30,313 bases of DNA. Source: JBDTGE01 sp050742975. GTDB lineage: Bacteria; Actinomycetota; Actinomycetes; Mycobacteriales; Jatrophihabitantaceae. The stretch spans positions 1 through 30,313 of the forward strand of contig JBOGDQ010000111.1 in the NCBI GenBank assembly GCA_050742975.1, in the 5' to 3' direction. The translations under genes and the position numbers were made by a program. Under the pieces are notes generated by a model, which saw only the letters and a program-made list of their open reading frames with translations, did not search any database and had not been told where the DNA came from. Positions 1-7,362 of the stretch are shown here, piece after piece. The stretch's first letter is position 1. Every line of letters starts with the position of its first letter.

Positions 1-653
1 GTCTGCAGCCCGTCGCCCCAGATGTCGATCGTGCTGCCGCCGGTGATCGCCGCTGACGCGACCTTGCGGCAGATCGCGGCGGGCGCCTTCTCGCGGCCAC
101 CGTCCCACGTGCCGTGCTCGCCGTAGACGTTGTGGTAACGGGCGACGCGGGTCTGCATGCCGAAGTCCTCCAGGTAGTGCCGCGCCATCCGCTCGCTGAA
201 CAGCTTCTCCCAGCCGTAGCCGTCCTCGGGCATCGCCGGGTACGCGTCGGCCTCCTTCAGCGGGACGACGTCGGGATTGCGCTGGTGATCGGCGGCGTAC
301 ACGCACGCGGACGAGGAGTAGAAGTAGCGCCCGACGCCGGCCTCCTTGGCGGCCTGCAGCACGTGCGTGCTCGTCAGCACCGACATCATGCAGGCGGCCT
401 TGTTGTTCTCGATGAAGCCCATGCCCCCCATGTCCGCAGCGAGGTTGTACACCCAGCCGACGCCGTCGGTGGCGGCGCGTGCGGTCTCCAGCAGCGAGAC
501 GTCACCGCGCACGTTCTCGGCCTCGGGGTGCACCTGGTGCCACTCGGCGAGCGGCTTGACGTCGACGCCGCGCACGGACCGGCCCTGCTCCAGCAGGGAG
601 GCGACCAGATGCCCCCCGATGAATCCACCAGCGCCCGTGACGAGAACGTCCAC
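1..653 (-). CDS. GDP-mannose 3,5-epimerase-like NAD-dependent epimerase (partial, 3' end outside window)
   Basis: An extended SDR epimerase that probably converts GDP-mannose to GDP-L-galactose and/or GDP-L-gulose as a sugar donor for the polymer. The visible 217 residues include the NAD motif TGAGGFIG (6-13). They also carry sequence typical of plant and bacterial GDP-mannose 3,5-epimerases: AADMGGMGFI (72-81), SSAC with Cys117, YGWEK with Tyr146 and Lys150, GTWDGGREKAPAAICRK (181-197, including Lys189) and WGDGLQ at the cut. These match the catalytic Cys, Tyr/Lys and Lys known in that family. I chose the GTG at 653 because the nucleotide-binding strand begins directly after it and AAGGGG lies about 10 bases upstream. 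The C-terminal third is missing at the edge. A generic UDP- or GDP-sugar epimerase is less likely, because the Cys and REK motifs are specific to this family. Confidence 0.85.
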   Translation of the reverse strand, partial: MDVLVTGAGGFIGGHLVASLLEQGRSVRGVDVKPLAEWHQVHPEAENVRGDVSLLETARAATDGVGWVYNLAADMGGMGFIENNKAACMMSVLTSTHVLQAAKEAGVGRYFYSSSACVYAADHQRNPDVVPLKEADAYPAMPEDGYGWEKLFSERMARHYLEDFGMQTRVARYHNVYGEHGTWDGGREKAPAAICRKVASAAITGGSTIDIWGDGLQ

Positions 654-728
654 CGATCAAAGCCCCTTCGCGAGAATGAGAACTCAACTGCGAGGGTCAA
701 CGAGCGCGAGGGGCGATCGGTAACGCGA

Positions 729-2159
729 TCAGGCCGGCTCGCCTGCCTGATCCGGCTCTGCTTCACGCACAGCCCTGCCCCGCCGGCGCCGCGAGTGCGT
801 CGGGCCGTCCGCGTCCGATCGGTAGTAGGTATAGGCGTACTCGCTGTTGCGCTTGGTCGGCACCCGGTTGAGCACCAGGCCGAGCAACTTCGCGTCCACA
901 CGGCGTAGGCCGTTCATCGCTCGCTTGATCTGCGCATCGGTCGTCACAGCGTGGCGCACCACGAGCAGCGTGCCGTCGGCGAGCGCGGCGACCTCGGAGC
1001 CGTCCGCGACGGGCAGCAGCGGCGCCGTGTCGATCACGACGTAGTCGACGCGGTCCAGCAGCGAGCGGATGACGTCGCGCACGTACGAGGACGCCAGCAC
1101 CTCGCTCGGGTTCGGTGGCGTCGGCCCGGACGTCAGCACGTACAGGCTGGACCCCGCGTTCTGGATCGCCTCGGACAGGTCGATCTGATGGATCAGCACG
1201 CTGGTCAGGCCGACCGGGCTGAGCAGTCCGAGCACCTTGGCGATGGTGGGACGGCGCAGGTCCGCGTCGACCAGGCAGACCGTGAAGCCGGCCTCGGCCA
1301 GCGTGGATGCGAGGTTGATCGCGACGGTCGTCTTGCCCTCGCCGGGTATCGAGCTGGTGACCGCGATGACGCGAGGGTGCTGGTCGACGTTCGCGAACTG
1401 CAGGTTGGCCCGCAGCTGCCGGTAGTTCTCGGCACGCTGGTTGCGGGTTCCGGCGCGAGTGGCGATGGCGTGGCGCTGCGTCTTCGGGTCCTCGACGATG
1501 ACGCCCATCGTCGGCGCGCCGGCAACCTTGCTGAGCACGTCGGCGTCCTTGATCCGGTTGTCCAGGATGTCGCGCGCGACGGCGAGTGCAGCGCCGACAA
1601 GCAGTCCGAGCAGCAGGCCCAGCGAGATGTTGAGTATCGGCTTGGGTGAGGTCGGCGAGCCGGGGGCGGACGCCGGGTCGGTGATGAACAGCCGCACGCT
1701 CGATTTCTGCGACGCGTCCGCGGGCGCGTAGTAGCCCTCGACGACCGTGACGAACGCTCGGGCCGCAGAGTTCGCGATCGACGCCGCGCGCGACGACGAG
1801 GAGTCCGACACGTGCAGGTCGACGATCGACTGGCCGGTCGGCGCAGTCGCGCTGATCTTCGACTTCAGCGCGGAGTCCGACAGCTGCAGGTCGAGGTCCT
1901 GCTGCACCTTGTGCAGGATGTCCGGCGAGCCCACGATCTGCGCGAAGGTCTGCACCTGCGTCTGCGTGAAGGCGGCCGCCTGGAACTGCACCGCAGGGTT
2001 GGACGTGTCGGTCGTGGCGACGAAGATCTGCACGTCGGCCTGGTAGACCTTGGCGCTCGTCGCGGTGATCACCACTGCGAGCCCGGTCGCCGCGATCACG
2101 AACAGCGCAACCAGCTTCCAACGCTCGCCGAGGACCCGTAGATAGGCCCGAAGTGTCAC
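729..2159 (-). CDS. Wzz-type chain-length determinant fused to BY-kinase (polysaccharide co-polymerase)
   Basis: A membrane tyrosine autokinase that controls polysaccharide chain length and export with the Wzy polymerase. Two membrane segments (about residues 14-34 and 176-198) enclose an extracytoplasmic Wzz-like domain. The cytoplasmic BY-kinase part has Walker A in SSIPGEGKTT (270-279), Walker A' in LVDADLRRP (296-304) and Walker B in VVIDTAPLL (374-382). A tyrosine cluster near the end (441, 443, 445, 446) is the usual autophosphorylation site, followed by a basic tail. An in-frame GTG lies 24 bases upstream at 2183, but GGAAGG sits seven bases before the GTG at 2159, so I prefer 2159. 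It is transcribed divergently from the polymerase gene. The matching phosphatase is at 24402-24977. Kinase and Wzz domains in one chain are common to CpsD/Wzc-like proteins. Confidence 0.93.
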   Translation of the reverse strand: MTLRAYLRVLGERWKLVALFVIAATGLAVVITATSAKVYQADVQIFVATTDTSNPAVQFQAAAFTQTQVQTFAQIVGSPDILHKVQQDLDLQLSDSALKSKISATAPTGQSIVDLHVSDSSSSRAASIANSAARAFVTVVEGYYAPADASQKSSVRLFITDPASAPGSPTSPKPILNISLGLLLGLLVGAALAVARDILDNRIKDADVLSKVAGAPTMGVIVEDPKTQRHAIATRAGTRNQRAENYRQLRANLQFANVDQHPRVIAVTSSIPGEGKTTVAINLASTLAEAGFTVCLVDADLRRPTIAKVLGLLSPVGLTSVLIHQIDLSEAIQNAGSSLYVLTSGPTPPNPSEVLASSYVRDVIRSLLDRVDYVVIDTAPLLPVADGSEVAALADGTLLVVRHAVTTDAQIKRAMNGLRRVDAKLLGLVLNRVPTKRNSEYAYTYYRSDADGPTHSRRRRGRAVREAEPDQAGEPA

Positions 2160-2362
2160 GGAGGCACCTTCCACTATCGGCACGCGTCGCCGAAGCCATG
2201 TCGTCTTGCCGGTCGGCGGATGCTAACCCGCGATGCTAGCCGTGTCCTGTCAGCCGGCCGGCCCGAACAGCGACGCGGCACGACAGGCGAAGCCCGCTCG
2301 CGCTGCGTAGAGTCTGCCGCAACGTACCGGCCGCAAGGGACGCACGGCTCGAGGGGAACGGC
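2160..2362. promoter_or_regulatory. Divergent promoter region between the autokinase and the polymerase
   Basis: About 200 bases with no convincing gene. Toward the polymerase, TAGAGT (2308-2313) is a possible -10 box, with AGGCGA (2285-2290) 17 bases upstream. Toward the kinase, TAGCAT occurs twice as a direct repeat (GATGCTA on the plus strand at 2219-2225 and 2232-2238), either duplicated -10 boxes or half sites for a regulator. No strong -35 consensus is visible on either side, so the exact start sites are guesses. The polymerase ATG at 2363 has GAGGGG as ribosome binding site. Confidence 0.35.
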
Positions 2363-3781
2363 ATGTCGATCCGGGTTCGCTCGGCCCTCTCGACGGCGAT
2401 CCTGCTCGCGATCGTGCTGCTGCTCGAGGCCTACGGGCTGCGCTCCGGGACCACCGGCATCGTCCTCGTCGCGATGGTCGGCGCGATCGCTCTCGGTGTC
2501 GTGTGCTTCCGAGTCGACCTACGCTGGGCGGGCGTCGGCGCCGCAGTCGCCGCCGCGTTCACCCTGACCTGGAACGGTTGGTACGTAGGGCCGTTGCGGC
2601 CCGGCGACATCCTCGTTCTGGTCTCGCTACTCTGCTTCCTGCTCGCGGATCCGAACGGCGCCTTCCGCACTCCGCCGTGGTGGGTCAAGCAGCTCGCGAT
2701 CGTCGTCGTGCTCATCGTGGCGATCCAGATCTACTTCCCGCCCGATCCGGTGTACCTCTCGCAGCGGATCGTGCTCAACGCGACCGGGCAGCCCACCGCG
2801 TCCACCAGCGGCAGCCTGCTGTCGGCGAACCTCGGCGTCGCGTTCAAGTTCATCGTCGCCGTGGTGGCGACGCCGATGGTCTTCACCGCCGCCGCCCTGG
2901 TGGAGCGTCGCGCGGTGCGCTGGCTGGCCGCGGCGTTCGCAACCGGCGCCGGCGTGTCCGGTCTCGTCGCGCTGGCCGACCACTTCGGCACCGACCTGGG
3001 CCGGATCGTCACCGGCATCCCCAACGTAGGCAGCCGCCAGCTCGGCTTCTCCGATCACCCGAACTTCCTCGCGGCGGGGCTGACCCTCGCGGCGCCGCTG
3101 GCGTTCTGGCTGCTGCCGTCCCGGTCCCGGTTCGAGCGGCTGGTCGGCGCCGCTGCGCTGCTCGGGTGCGTCGGAGGCGTGTTCGCGAGCGGTTCCCGCG
3201 GCGGCGCGGTGTGCATCGTGGTCGTCCTCGCGATCAGCGTGCTCCTGCACGAGCGCACCCGCGGCTACGCCCCGATGATCGGCCTGGCCGCCGTCCTCGT
3301 CGTCGGGATCATCATCGCGTTCGTGCCGTCGGTCGGGGCGACGTTGCTGCGCGTCACGCGGCTGGGCGGTGGCACCGCCACGGCCGGCAGCGACTCGGTG
3401 CGCGCGATCGTCGGAGCGCAGGGCGTTCGCGACTTCCACCACTCGCCGATAAGCGGCATCGGGCTGCAGGTGTCCTTCGACGCGTCGCAGGTGTACCTGC
3501 AGGAGCTCGCATCCGGCGGGCTGATCCTGTTCAGCGCGGTGTCGGTCTACATGCTCGGCGCGATCATCACCGCGTTCCGCCGCATGCGTGAGCCACTGGT
3601 CGCCGCGCTGCTCGCCGCGCTGCTCATCACGCTCGCGCTGAACGTCTTCGAGGCCGATCTGACCGACCGCTTCTACTACGTTCCGGCTGCGATCTTGATC
3701 GCGCGGGTGTTGACTGCTCGCGAGGACGCCCGAGAACACAACGGCGTCGTGGACGAGCACCCGGCGCTCGCCGTCACGTGA
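2363..3781 (+). CDS. O-antigen ligase/Wzy-type polysaccharide polymerase
   Basis: A 472-residue integral membrane protein that probably polymerises lipid-linked repeat units on the outer face of the membrane. Hydrophobic segments run along its whole length (roughly ten to twelve). A hydrophilic stretch near the middle leads into GFSDHPNFLAAGLTL and ASGSRGGA, the sort of Asn/His and Arg-rich loop seen in the Wzy_C/O-antigen ligase family. A larger loop with TRLGGGTATAGSDSVRAI and SPISGIGLQVSF follows before the last membrane segments. The start ATG has GAGGGG about six bases upstream. It opens a plus-strand run with the two FkbM genes and the GT61 gene. Ligase and polymerase cannot be told apart from sequence alone, but with a flippase and a co-polymerase present and no lipid A expected in this type of organism, polymerase is the better call. 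Confidence 0.85.
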   Translation: MSIRVRSALSTAILLAIVLLLEAYGLRSGTTGIVLVAMVGAIALGVVCFRVDLRWAGVGAAVAAAFTLTWNGWYVGPLRPGDILVLVSLLCFLLADPNGAFRTPPWWVKQLAIVVVLIVAIQIYFPPDPVYLSQRIVLNATGQPTASTSGSLLSANLGVAFKFIVAVVATPMVFTAAALVERRAVRWLAAAFATGAGVSGLVALADHFGTDLGRIVTGIPNVGSRQLGFSDHPNFLAAGLTLAAPLAFWLLPSRSRFERLVGAAALLGCVGGVFASGSRGGAVCIVVVLAISVLLHERTRGYAPMIGLAAVLVVGIIIAFVPSVGATLLRVTRLGGGTATAGSDSVRAIVGAQGVRDFHHSPISGIGLQVSFDASQVYLQELASGGLILFSAVSVYMLGAIITAFRRMREPLVAALLAALLITLALNVFEADLTDRFYYVPAAILIARVLTAREDAREHNGVVDEHPALAVT

Positions 3782-3791
3782 GAGGACTGCC

Positions 3792-4646
3792 GTGAGCCAG
3801 CTGACCGGCCTGCCGCTCGCCCGGTACGAAGCGCGCCGCGTCGCGCAGACCCGGCGCGCGTTCGCCAACTGGCCGGAGCTGCTTCGCGGCCTGGCCGGTG
3901 AGAAGGTCGGGCGCAGTGGCGACACGCTCACGTTCGTCACCCGGACCGGGGTGCGGCTGACCTGCCCGAACGTCCCCGGCGCCCGGCTGCCGATGTACGA
4001 GCAGTTCGCGGACGACTGCTACGACCTCGCGTGGGTGCTGGGGACGCGGCTCGATCACCCGCTGCAGGTGCTGGACGTCGGCTCGCACGTCGGAGCGTTC
4101 GCGACCAATCTCGCCACGGCACGGGACGACGTCCGCGTCGAGTGCTACGAGCCGTCGCCGGACACCGCGAGATACCTGCAGGACAACGTCGACCAGAACT
4201 GTCTGTCCGCGCGGGTACACGTGTACGAGAAGGCGATGGCGGGTGCCGAGGGTAGCGCGCTGCTCGATGACAACAGCGGGGCCAGTGTGCACAACGGGCT
4301 GGTCAGGCAGGACCATCGGCTCGTCGACGGCGACGACGCGCCCGGCAGGCGAGCGACGATCAGCGTTGCCACCACGACGTTCGACAAGGCGGTGGCCGAC
4401 GCGCCCGCCCCGCTCGACGTGGTCAAGCTGGACTGCGAGGGCGGCGAGTACGAACTGGTGTACGCGTCCTCGACGGCGAGCTGGGCGTCCGTGCAGCGCG
4501 TTGTGATGGAGTACCACCCTGTCGAGAGCGAGTCGTGGGACGAGCTGCGAGCCTGGTTCGCCGATGTCGGCCTGCACGCCGTCCGTCACGAGTCGGACAG
4601 CCCGGGGCTCGGAACCGCCTGGCTGGAAAGGCGATCGACGCGATGA
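3792..4646 (+). CDS. FkbM family methyltransferase (first of tandem pair)
   Basis: A SAM-dependent O-methyltransferase of the FkbM type, probably methylating a sugar of the polymer. VLDVGSHVG (93-101) is the SAM-binding glycine loop, YEPSPDTARYLQDNV (119-133) the second conserved block, and VKLDCEGGEYELV (211-223) the family signature. The GTG start at 3792 has GAGGAC just upstream and lies ten bases after the polymerase stop. The product closely resembles the next gene (shared TRSG/TRTG, PGAR, YE.FA.DCY.LAW and DCEGGE blocks), so the two arose by duplication. They overlap by four bases (ATGA) and are probably translationally coupled. Substrate and methylated position cannot be read from the sequence. 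Confidence 0.88.
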   Translation: MSQLTGLPLARYEARRVAQTRRAFANWPELLRGLAGEKVGRSGDTLTFVTRTGVRLTCPNVPGARLPMYEQFADDCYDLAWVLGTRLDHPLQVLDVGSHVGAFATNLATARDDVRVECYEPSPDTARYLQDNVDQNCLSARVHVYEKAMAGAEGSALLDDNSGASVHNGLVRQDHRLVDGDDAPGRRATISVATTTFDKAVADAPAPLDVVKLDCEGGEYELVYASSTASWASVQRVVMEYHPVESESWDELRAWFADVGLHAVRHESDSPGLGTAWLERRSTR

Positions 4647-5476
4647 ACCCGAGGCTGCGCGCGCGCGTCCATCGGACGCGGCGGTTCGTCCAGACGCCCA
4701 GGACGTTCACCAACTGGGCCCCGATCCTGCGGGACATGGCGCTGGGCCGGATCGGGCGCGGTCCCGCGGAGCTGGAGTTCCGAACGCGCTCGGGCATCCG
4801 GATCGACACCCCGAACCGTCCTGGCGCGCGGGTGCCGGTGTACGAGATCTTCGCCGAGGACTGCTACCGCCTCGCGTGGTTCCTCGGCCCGCTGCTGCAG
4901 CGGCCGATCCGGGTCGTCGACGTCGGCGGACATGTTGGCACGTTCTCGGTCCGGCTCACCCAGCTGCACCAGCGGGCCACGGTGCAGGCGTTCGAGCCGT
5001 CCGCCACGACCGCCACGTTCCTGCGCCGGAACGTGGCGCAGAACGGGGTCGCCGAGCGGGTGACGGTGCGCGAGGCGGCGCTCGCGGCCACGTCCGGCTA
5101 TGCGGTCTTCGACGACAACGGTGCGGGCAGCGGGCTCAACGGCCTTGCCGCGGCAGGACATTCGACGGGCACCGCGACGAAGGTCGAGACGGTCGCCTTC
5201 GACGAGGTGGTTGCCGATGCACCGGTTGATGTGGTGAAGATCGACTGCGAGGGTGGCGAGTTCGACCTCGTCCTCGGCTCGTCACCGCAGAGCTGGGCTT
5301 CGGTGCAGCGGGTGGTCATCGAGTGGCACCCCGTGACGGGGCACGCGTGGCCCGAGCTGCGCGACTACTTCGCGAAGGTCGGGCTGCAGGTGCAGGACGA
5401 GGACGCGTTCGGGCAGCACGGTTGCGTGTGGCTCTCCCGTGACCCGCTGCCCGCCTTCAGGGCCGAGCCGCGCTGA
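4643..5476 (+). CDS. FkbM family methyltransferase (second of tandem pair)
   Basis: A 277-residue paralogue of the preceding protein, again a predicted sugar O-methyltransferase. VVDVGGHVGTF forms the SAM-binding loop, FEPSATTATFLRRNV the second block, and VVKIDCEGGEFDLV the FkbM signature. The frame is open further upstream, but the ATG at 4643 overlaps the previous stop codon in the arrangement ATGA, and the upstream codons lie inside the previous gene, so I start here. Divergence from its neighbour in the middle region suggests a different acceptor position rather than redundancy. That functional split is inference. Confidence 0.88.
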   Translation: MNPRLRARVHRTRRFVQTPRTFTNWAPILRDMALGRIGRGPAELEFRTRSGIRIDTPNRPGARVPVYEIFAEDCYRLAWFLGPLLQRPIRVVDVGGHVGTFSVRLTQLHQRATVQAFEPSATTATFLRRNVAQNGVAERVTVREAALAATSGYAVFDDNGAGSGLNGLAAAGHSTGTATKVETVAFDEVVADAPVDVVKIDCEGGEFDLVLGSSPQSWASVQRVVIEWHPVTGHAWPELRDYFAKVGLQVQDEDAFGQHGCVWLSRDPLPAFRAEPR

Positions 5477-5480
5477 CCTC

Positions 5481-6674
5481 GTGGTCCGACTGCCGCCGCG
5501 GCTGCGGCCACTTTTCCCTTATCTGAAACCGGCATTCGTCGCAGCCACGCGTACCGTTGCGCCCGCGACGCAGGCCCTGAGCAGACGACGGGGCGGCCTG
5601 CTGCCGTCCGGCTCGGTGTCGTCCCTGGAGCAGGCTGCGGTGACGTCGAGAGGTCGCTGCGTGACCGCGCGAGCGGCCGAGTTGGTCAGCCGTCCCGCCC
5701 TGCTCGGCGTGCCGGCCGGGCTGCCGCTCGCCGACACTGCCGACGGGGCCTGGGTCGACCGGGTGGCCGTCGCCGAGTTGCCGGGCGGGCGGGTGCTGGG
5801 ACCGCATCGCGCCGTCATCACCGGTAGCGGTGACCTGGTGCACGAGGTCAGCCGGTACTTCGGCACGACGCGACCGCGCGAGCATCCGCTGTTCCTCAAC
5901 CCGTTCCCCGCACCGCCGTTGCGCGTCGACGGGCGCCTGGGCGTGCTCGCCGCGCGGGGCGACGCGAACTACTACCACTTCCTGATGGATGTGCTGACCC
6001 GGCTCGGTGTCCTCGAGCAGGCGCCGTCGGTCGCGCCGCCGGACCGGTGGTACGTCCCGGTGCAGACGCCGTTCCAGCGCGAACTGCTCGACCTTGTCGG
6101 CATCACGCCCGAGCAGCGGGTCGACGCCGGCGCGCATCCGCACGTGCGCGCCGGCACGCTCGTCGTGCCCGGACCGCCTGCCATGACCGAGAAGAACCCG
6201 CCCTGGGCCGTCGAGTTCCTGCGCTCTCGGCTGCTGCCCTCGGTCGACGTGTCCGGGCCGCGCCGGCGCATCTTCGTCACGCGCGGGCCGTCGGCCAACA
6301 ACCGCGCGGTCGTCAACGAGGACGCGGTGCTCGCGCTGCTCGCGGCGCGCGGCTTCGAGCCGGTCGACCCCGGGTCGCTGTCGGTCGTCCAGCAGATCCG
6401 CACCTTCGCGACGGCGTCGGTGATCGTGGCTCCGCACGGGGCTGCCCTGGCCAACCTGATCTTCACCGGCCCCGGTGCGCACGTCATCGAGCTGTTTCCG
6501 GCCGGCTGCCTGCTGCCCGACTACTGGCGGCTGGCGTGCGGCGTCCCCGGGCTGACGTACCGCTACCTGTCAGCGTGGGGCGGGCCGGCTCGTCCCACGC
6601 GCGCCGGCACCATCGTGCGCGACATCGAGGTCGATCTGCCCGCGCTCGCGTCCATGCTCGACTCAGTGAGGTAG
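5481..6674 (+). CDS. Glycosyltransferase family 61 protein
   Basis: A predicted cytoplasmic glycosyltransferase of the GT61/DUF563 family. The chain runs about 397 residues. Supporting blocks are NYYHFLMDVLTRLG in the middle, then RRIFVTRG..NNR.VVNED, followed by a GT-B-like donor region with VIVAPHGAALANLIF and HVIELFP, which are hallmarks of the family. I start at the GTG at 5481, four bases after the FkbM stop. An in-frame GTG at 5439 would place 14 extra residues inside the previous gene, and neither site has a strong Shine-Dalgarno. It ends the first plus-strand group. Its sugar donor and linkage are unknown. Confidence 0.82.
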   Translation: MVRLPPRLRPLFPYLKPAFVAATRTVAPATQALSRRRGGLLPSGSVSSLEQAAVTSRGRCVTARAAELVSRPALLGVPAGLPLADTADGAWVDRVAVAELPGGRVLGPHRAVITGSGDLVHEVSRYFGTTRPREHPLFLNPFPAPPLRVDGRLGVLAARGDANYYHFLMDVLTRLGVLEQAPSVAPPDRWYVPVQTPFQRELLDLVGITPEQRVDAGAHPHVRAGTLVVPGPPAMTEKNPPWAVEFLRSRLLPSVDVSGPRRRIFVTRGPSANNRAVVNEDAVLALLAARGFEPVDPGSLSVVQQIRTFATASVIVAPHGAALANLIFTGPGAHVIELFPAGCLLPDYWRLACGVPGLTYRYLSAWGGPARPTRAGTIVRDIEVDLPALASMLDSVR

Positions 6675-6709
6675 GCGCCCGCCAGCTCGCACGAGGCGCG
6701 CGTCGTCGC

Positions 6710-6738
6710 TGGACTGTCGGAATTATGTCGGACATAAT
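6710..6738 (+). promoter_or_regulatory. Promoter with overlapping 17-bp palindromic operator of the toxin-antitoxin-like pair
   Basis: ATTATGTCGGACATAAT at 6722-6738 is a perfect inverted repeat with 8-base arms around one central base. It overlaps CATAAT (6733-6738), a good -10 box, and TGGACT (6710-6715) lies 17 bases upstream as a -35 box. The predicted transcript would begin at about 6745, exactly on a GTG, so it would be leaderless. A palindrome over the -10 box is the usual layout for autorepression by a ribbon-helix-helix antitoxin such as the one at 7020-7310. The AT-rich arms stand out from the GC-rich surroundings. Confidence 0.55.
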
Positions 6739-6744
6739 GGAGTG

Positions 6745-6834
6745 GTGGACTACGCGGGACTCTCCTGGACAGCAGGCGCCCGACGACACCGGGTATCTCG
6801 GGCCTAGGTACGTCACGTCGTTGCTCATGCCGCA
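6745..6834 (+). pseudogene. N-terminal part of the toxin-like frame, cut by an in-frame TAG at 6805
   Basis: From the GTG at 6745 the frame reads 20 codons (VDYAGLSWTAGARRHRVSRA), meets TAG at 6805-6807, then continues as VRHVVAHAA directly into the protein starting at 6835. The residues after the stop look like the helix expected before the MVFVRP strand, and the total (about 95 residues) would suit a small toxin. So the gene appears to have been longer and to carry a nonsense mutation. A single-base sequencing error is an equally simple explanation. Confidence 0.5.
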
Positions 6835-7032
6835 ATGGTCTTCGTTCGACCCGCGGAGCCGCCCCTCCGACCGGACGATGCGCTGTTATTCGTAGGTAAG
6901 GATGACGATGGCGAACGGATCGAGGTTGTCGGCGTCGAGTTGGACGACGGTCGACTGCGCGTGATCCACGCGATGCCAATGCGTGAGAGCTACCAAGATC
7001 TGGAGAAGGAGGCGCGGAGATGGCAACCGTGA
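6835..7032 (+). CDS. Toxin-like small protein (65 aa as read from the internal ATG)
   Basis: A short soluble protein with an alternating strand pattern (DALLFVG, RIEVVGVEL, LRVIHAMPMR) and a charged C-terminal helix. The IHAMPMR ending resembles small, BrnT-like toxin partners of ribbon-helix-helix antitoxins that I know from actinobacteria, but I cannot name the family with certainty. If translation starts at 6835 the first helix is lost (see the 6745-6834 entry) and the product may be inactive. No clear ribosome binding site precedes this ATG. The end overlaps the antitoxin start by 13 bases, which points to coupled expression. Codon use (more A/T at third positions) differs from the flanking polysaccharide genes and suggests transfer. 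Confidence 0.55.
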   Translation: MVFVRPAEPPLRPDDALLFVGKDDDGERIEVVGVELDDGRLRVIHAMPMRESYQDLEKEARRWQP

Positions 7033-7310
7033 GAAGGACGTCCGCGACTACAAAGTCCGGCGTGCCGCTGGATGCCGCGTACGAGAAGCGACTGTCCGAA
7101 GAAGCTGAGCGTGGCTTCGACCCGGTTACGCTTACCCGTCGACGTGCAGGCCGGCCGTCCTTGTCCGGAAGTTCCGGACGCTCCAATCGGGTTGACCTGC
7201 GAGTGGACGACAAAACCTACGACGCGATCCGCCGCATCGCCCACGACAGCGACCGCAACGTCAGCGATGTCGTGCGTGACGCGATCCGCCGTTACCTACA
7301 AGCGAGCTGA
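7020..7310 (+). CDS. Ribbon-helix-helix (CopG/Arc-type) antitoxin-like protein
   Basis: A 96-residue DNA-binding protein, probably the antitoxin and autorepressor of the pair. The C-terminal half has the RHH pattern: the strand RVDLRVDD (about 61-68), helix one (KTYDAIRRIAHDS) and helix two (VSDVVRDAIRRYL). A GRPSLSGSSGRS linker sits just before the strand, as in many antitoxins of this kind. The N-terminal half is charged and probably contacts the toxin. GGAGG lies upstream of the ATG within the toxin gene. Codons such as AGA, ACA and CTT are rarer in neighbouring genes. It would be expected to bind the palindrome at 6722-6738. Confidence 0.72.
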   Translation: MATVRRTSATTKSGVPLDAAYEKRLSEEAERGFDPVTLTRRRAGRPSLSGSSGRSNRVDLRVDDKTYDAIRRIAHDSDRNVSDVVRDAIRRYLQAS

Positions 7311-7362
7311 TCGCAGCGAGGACAGTGGCACGTCGAACACCTGTAGGCCAAGCGCGAGCGCA

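Noticed and set aside
1..653. GDP-mannose 4,6-dehydratase or UDP-glucose 4-epimerase
   Set aside because: The Cys in SSAC and the GGREKAPAAICRK block are features of the 3,5-epimerase family and not of those enzymes.
6805..6807. TAG as a recoded (pyrrolysine or suppressed) codon
   Set aside because: No context element or matching tRNA gene is visible, and a mutation or sequencing error explains it more simply.
6484..6828. Minus-strand frame over the end of the GT61 gene and the TA promoter
   Set aside because: Opposite a conserved glycosyltransferase; translation has no recognisable features and would cross the palindromic operator.
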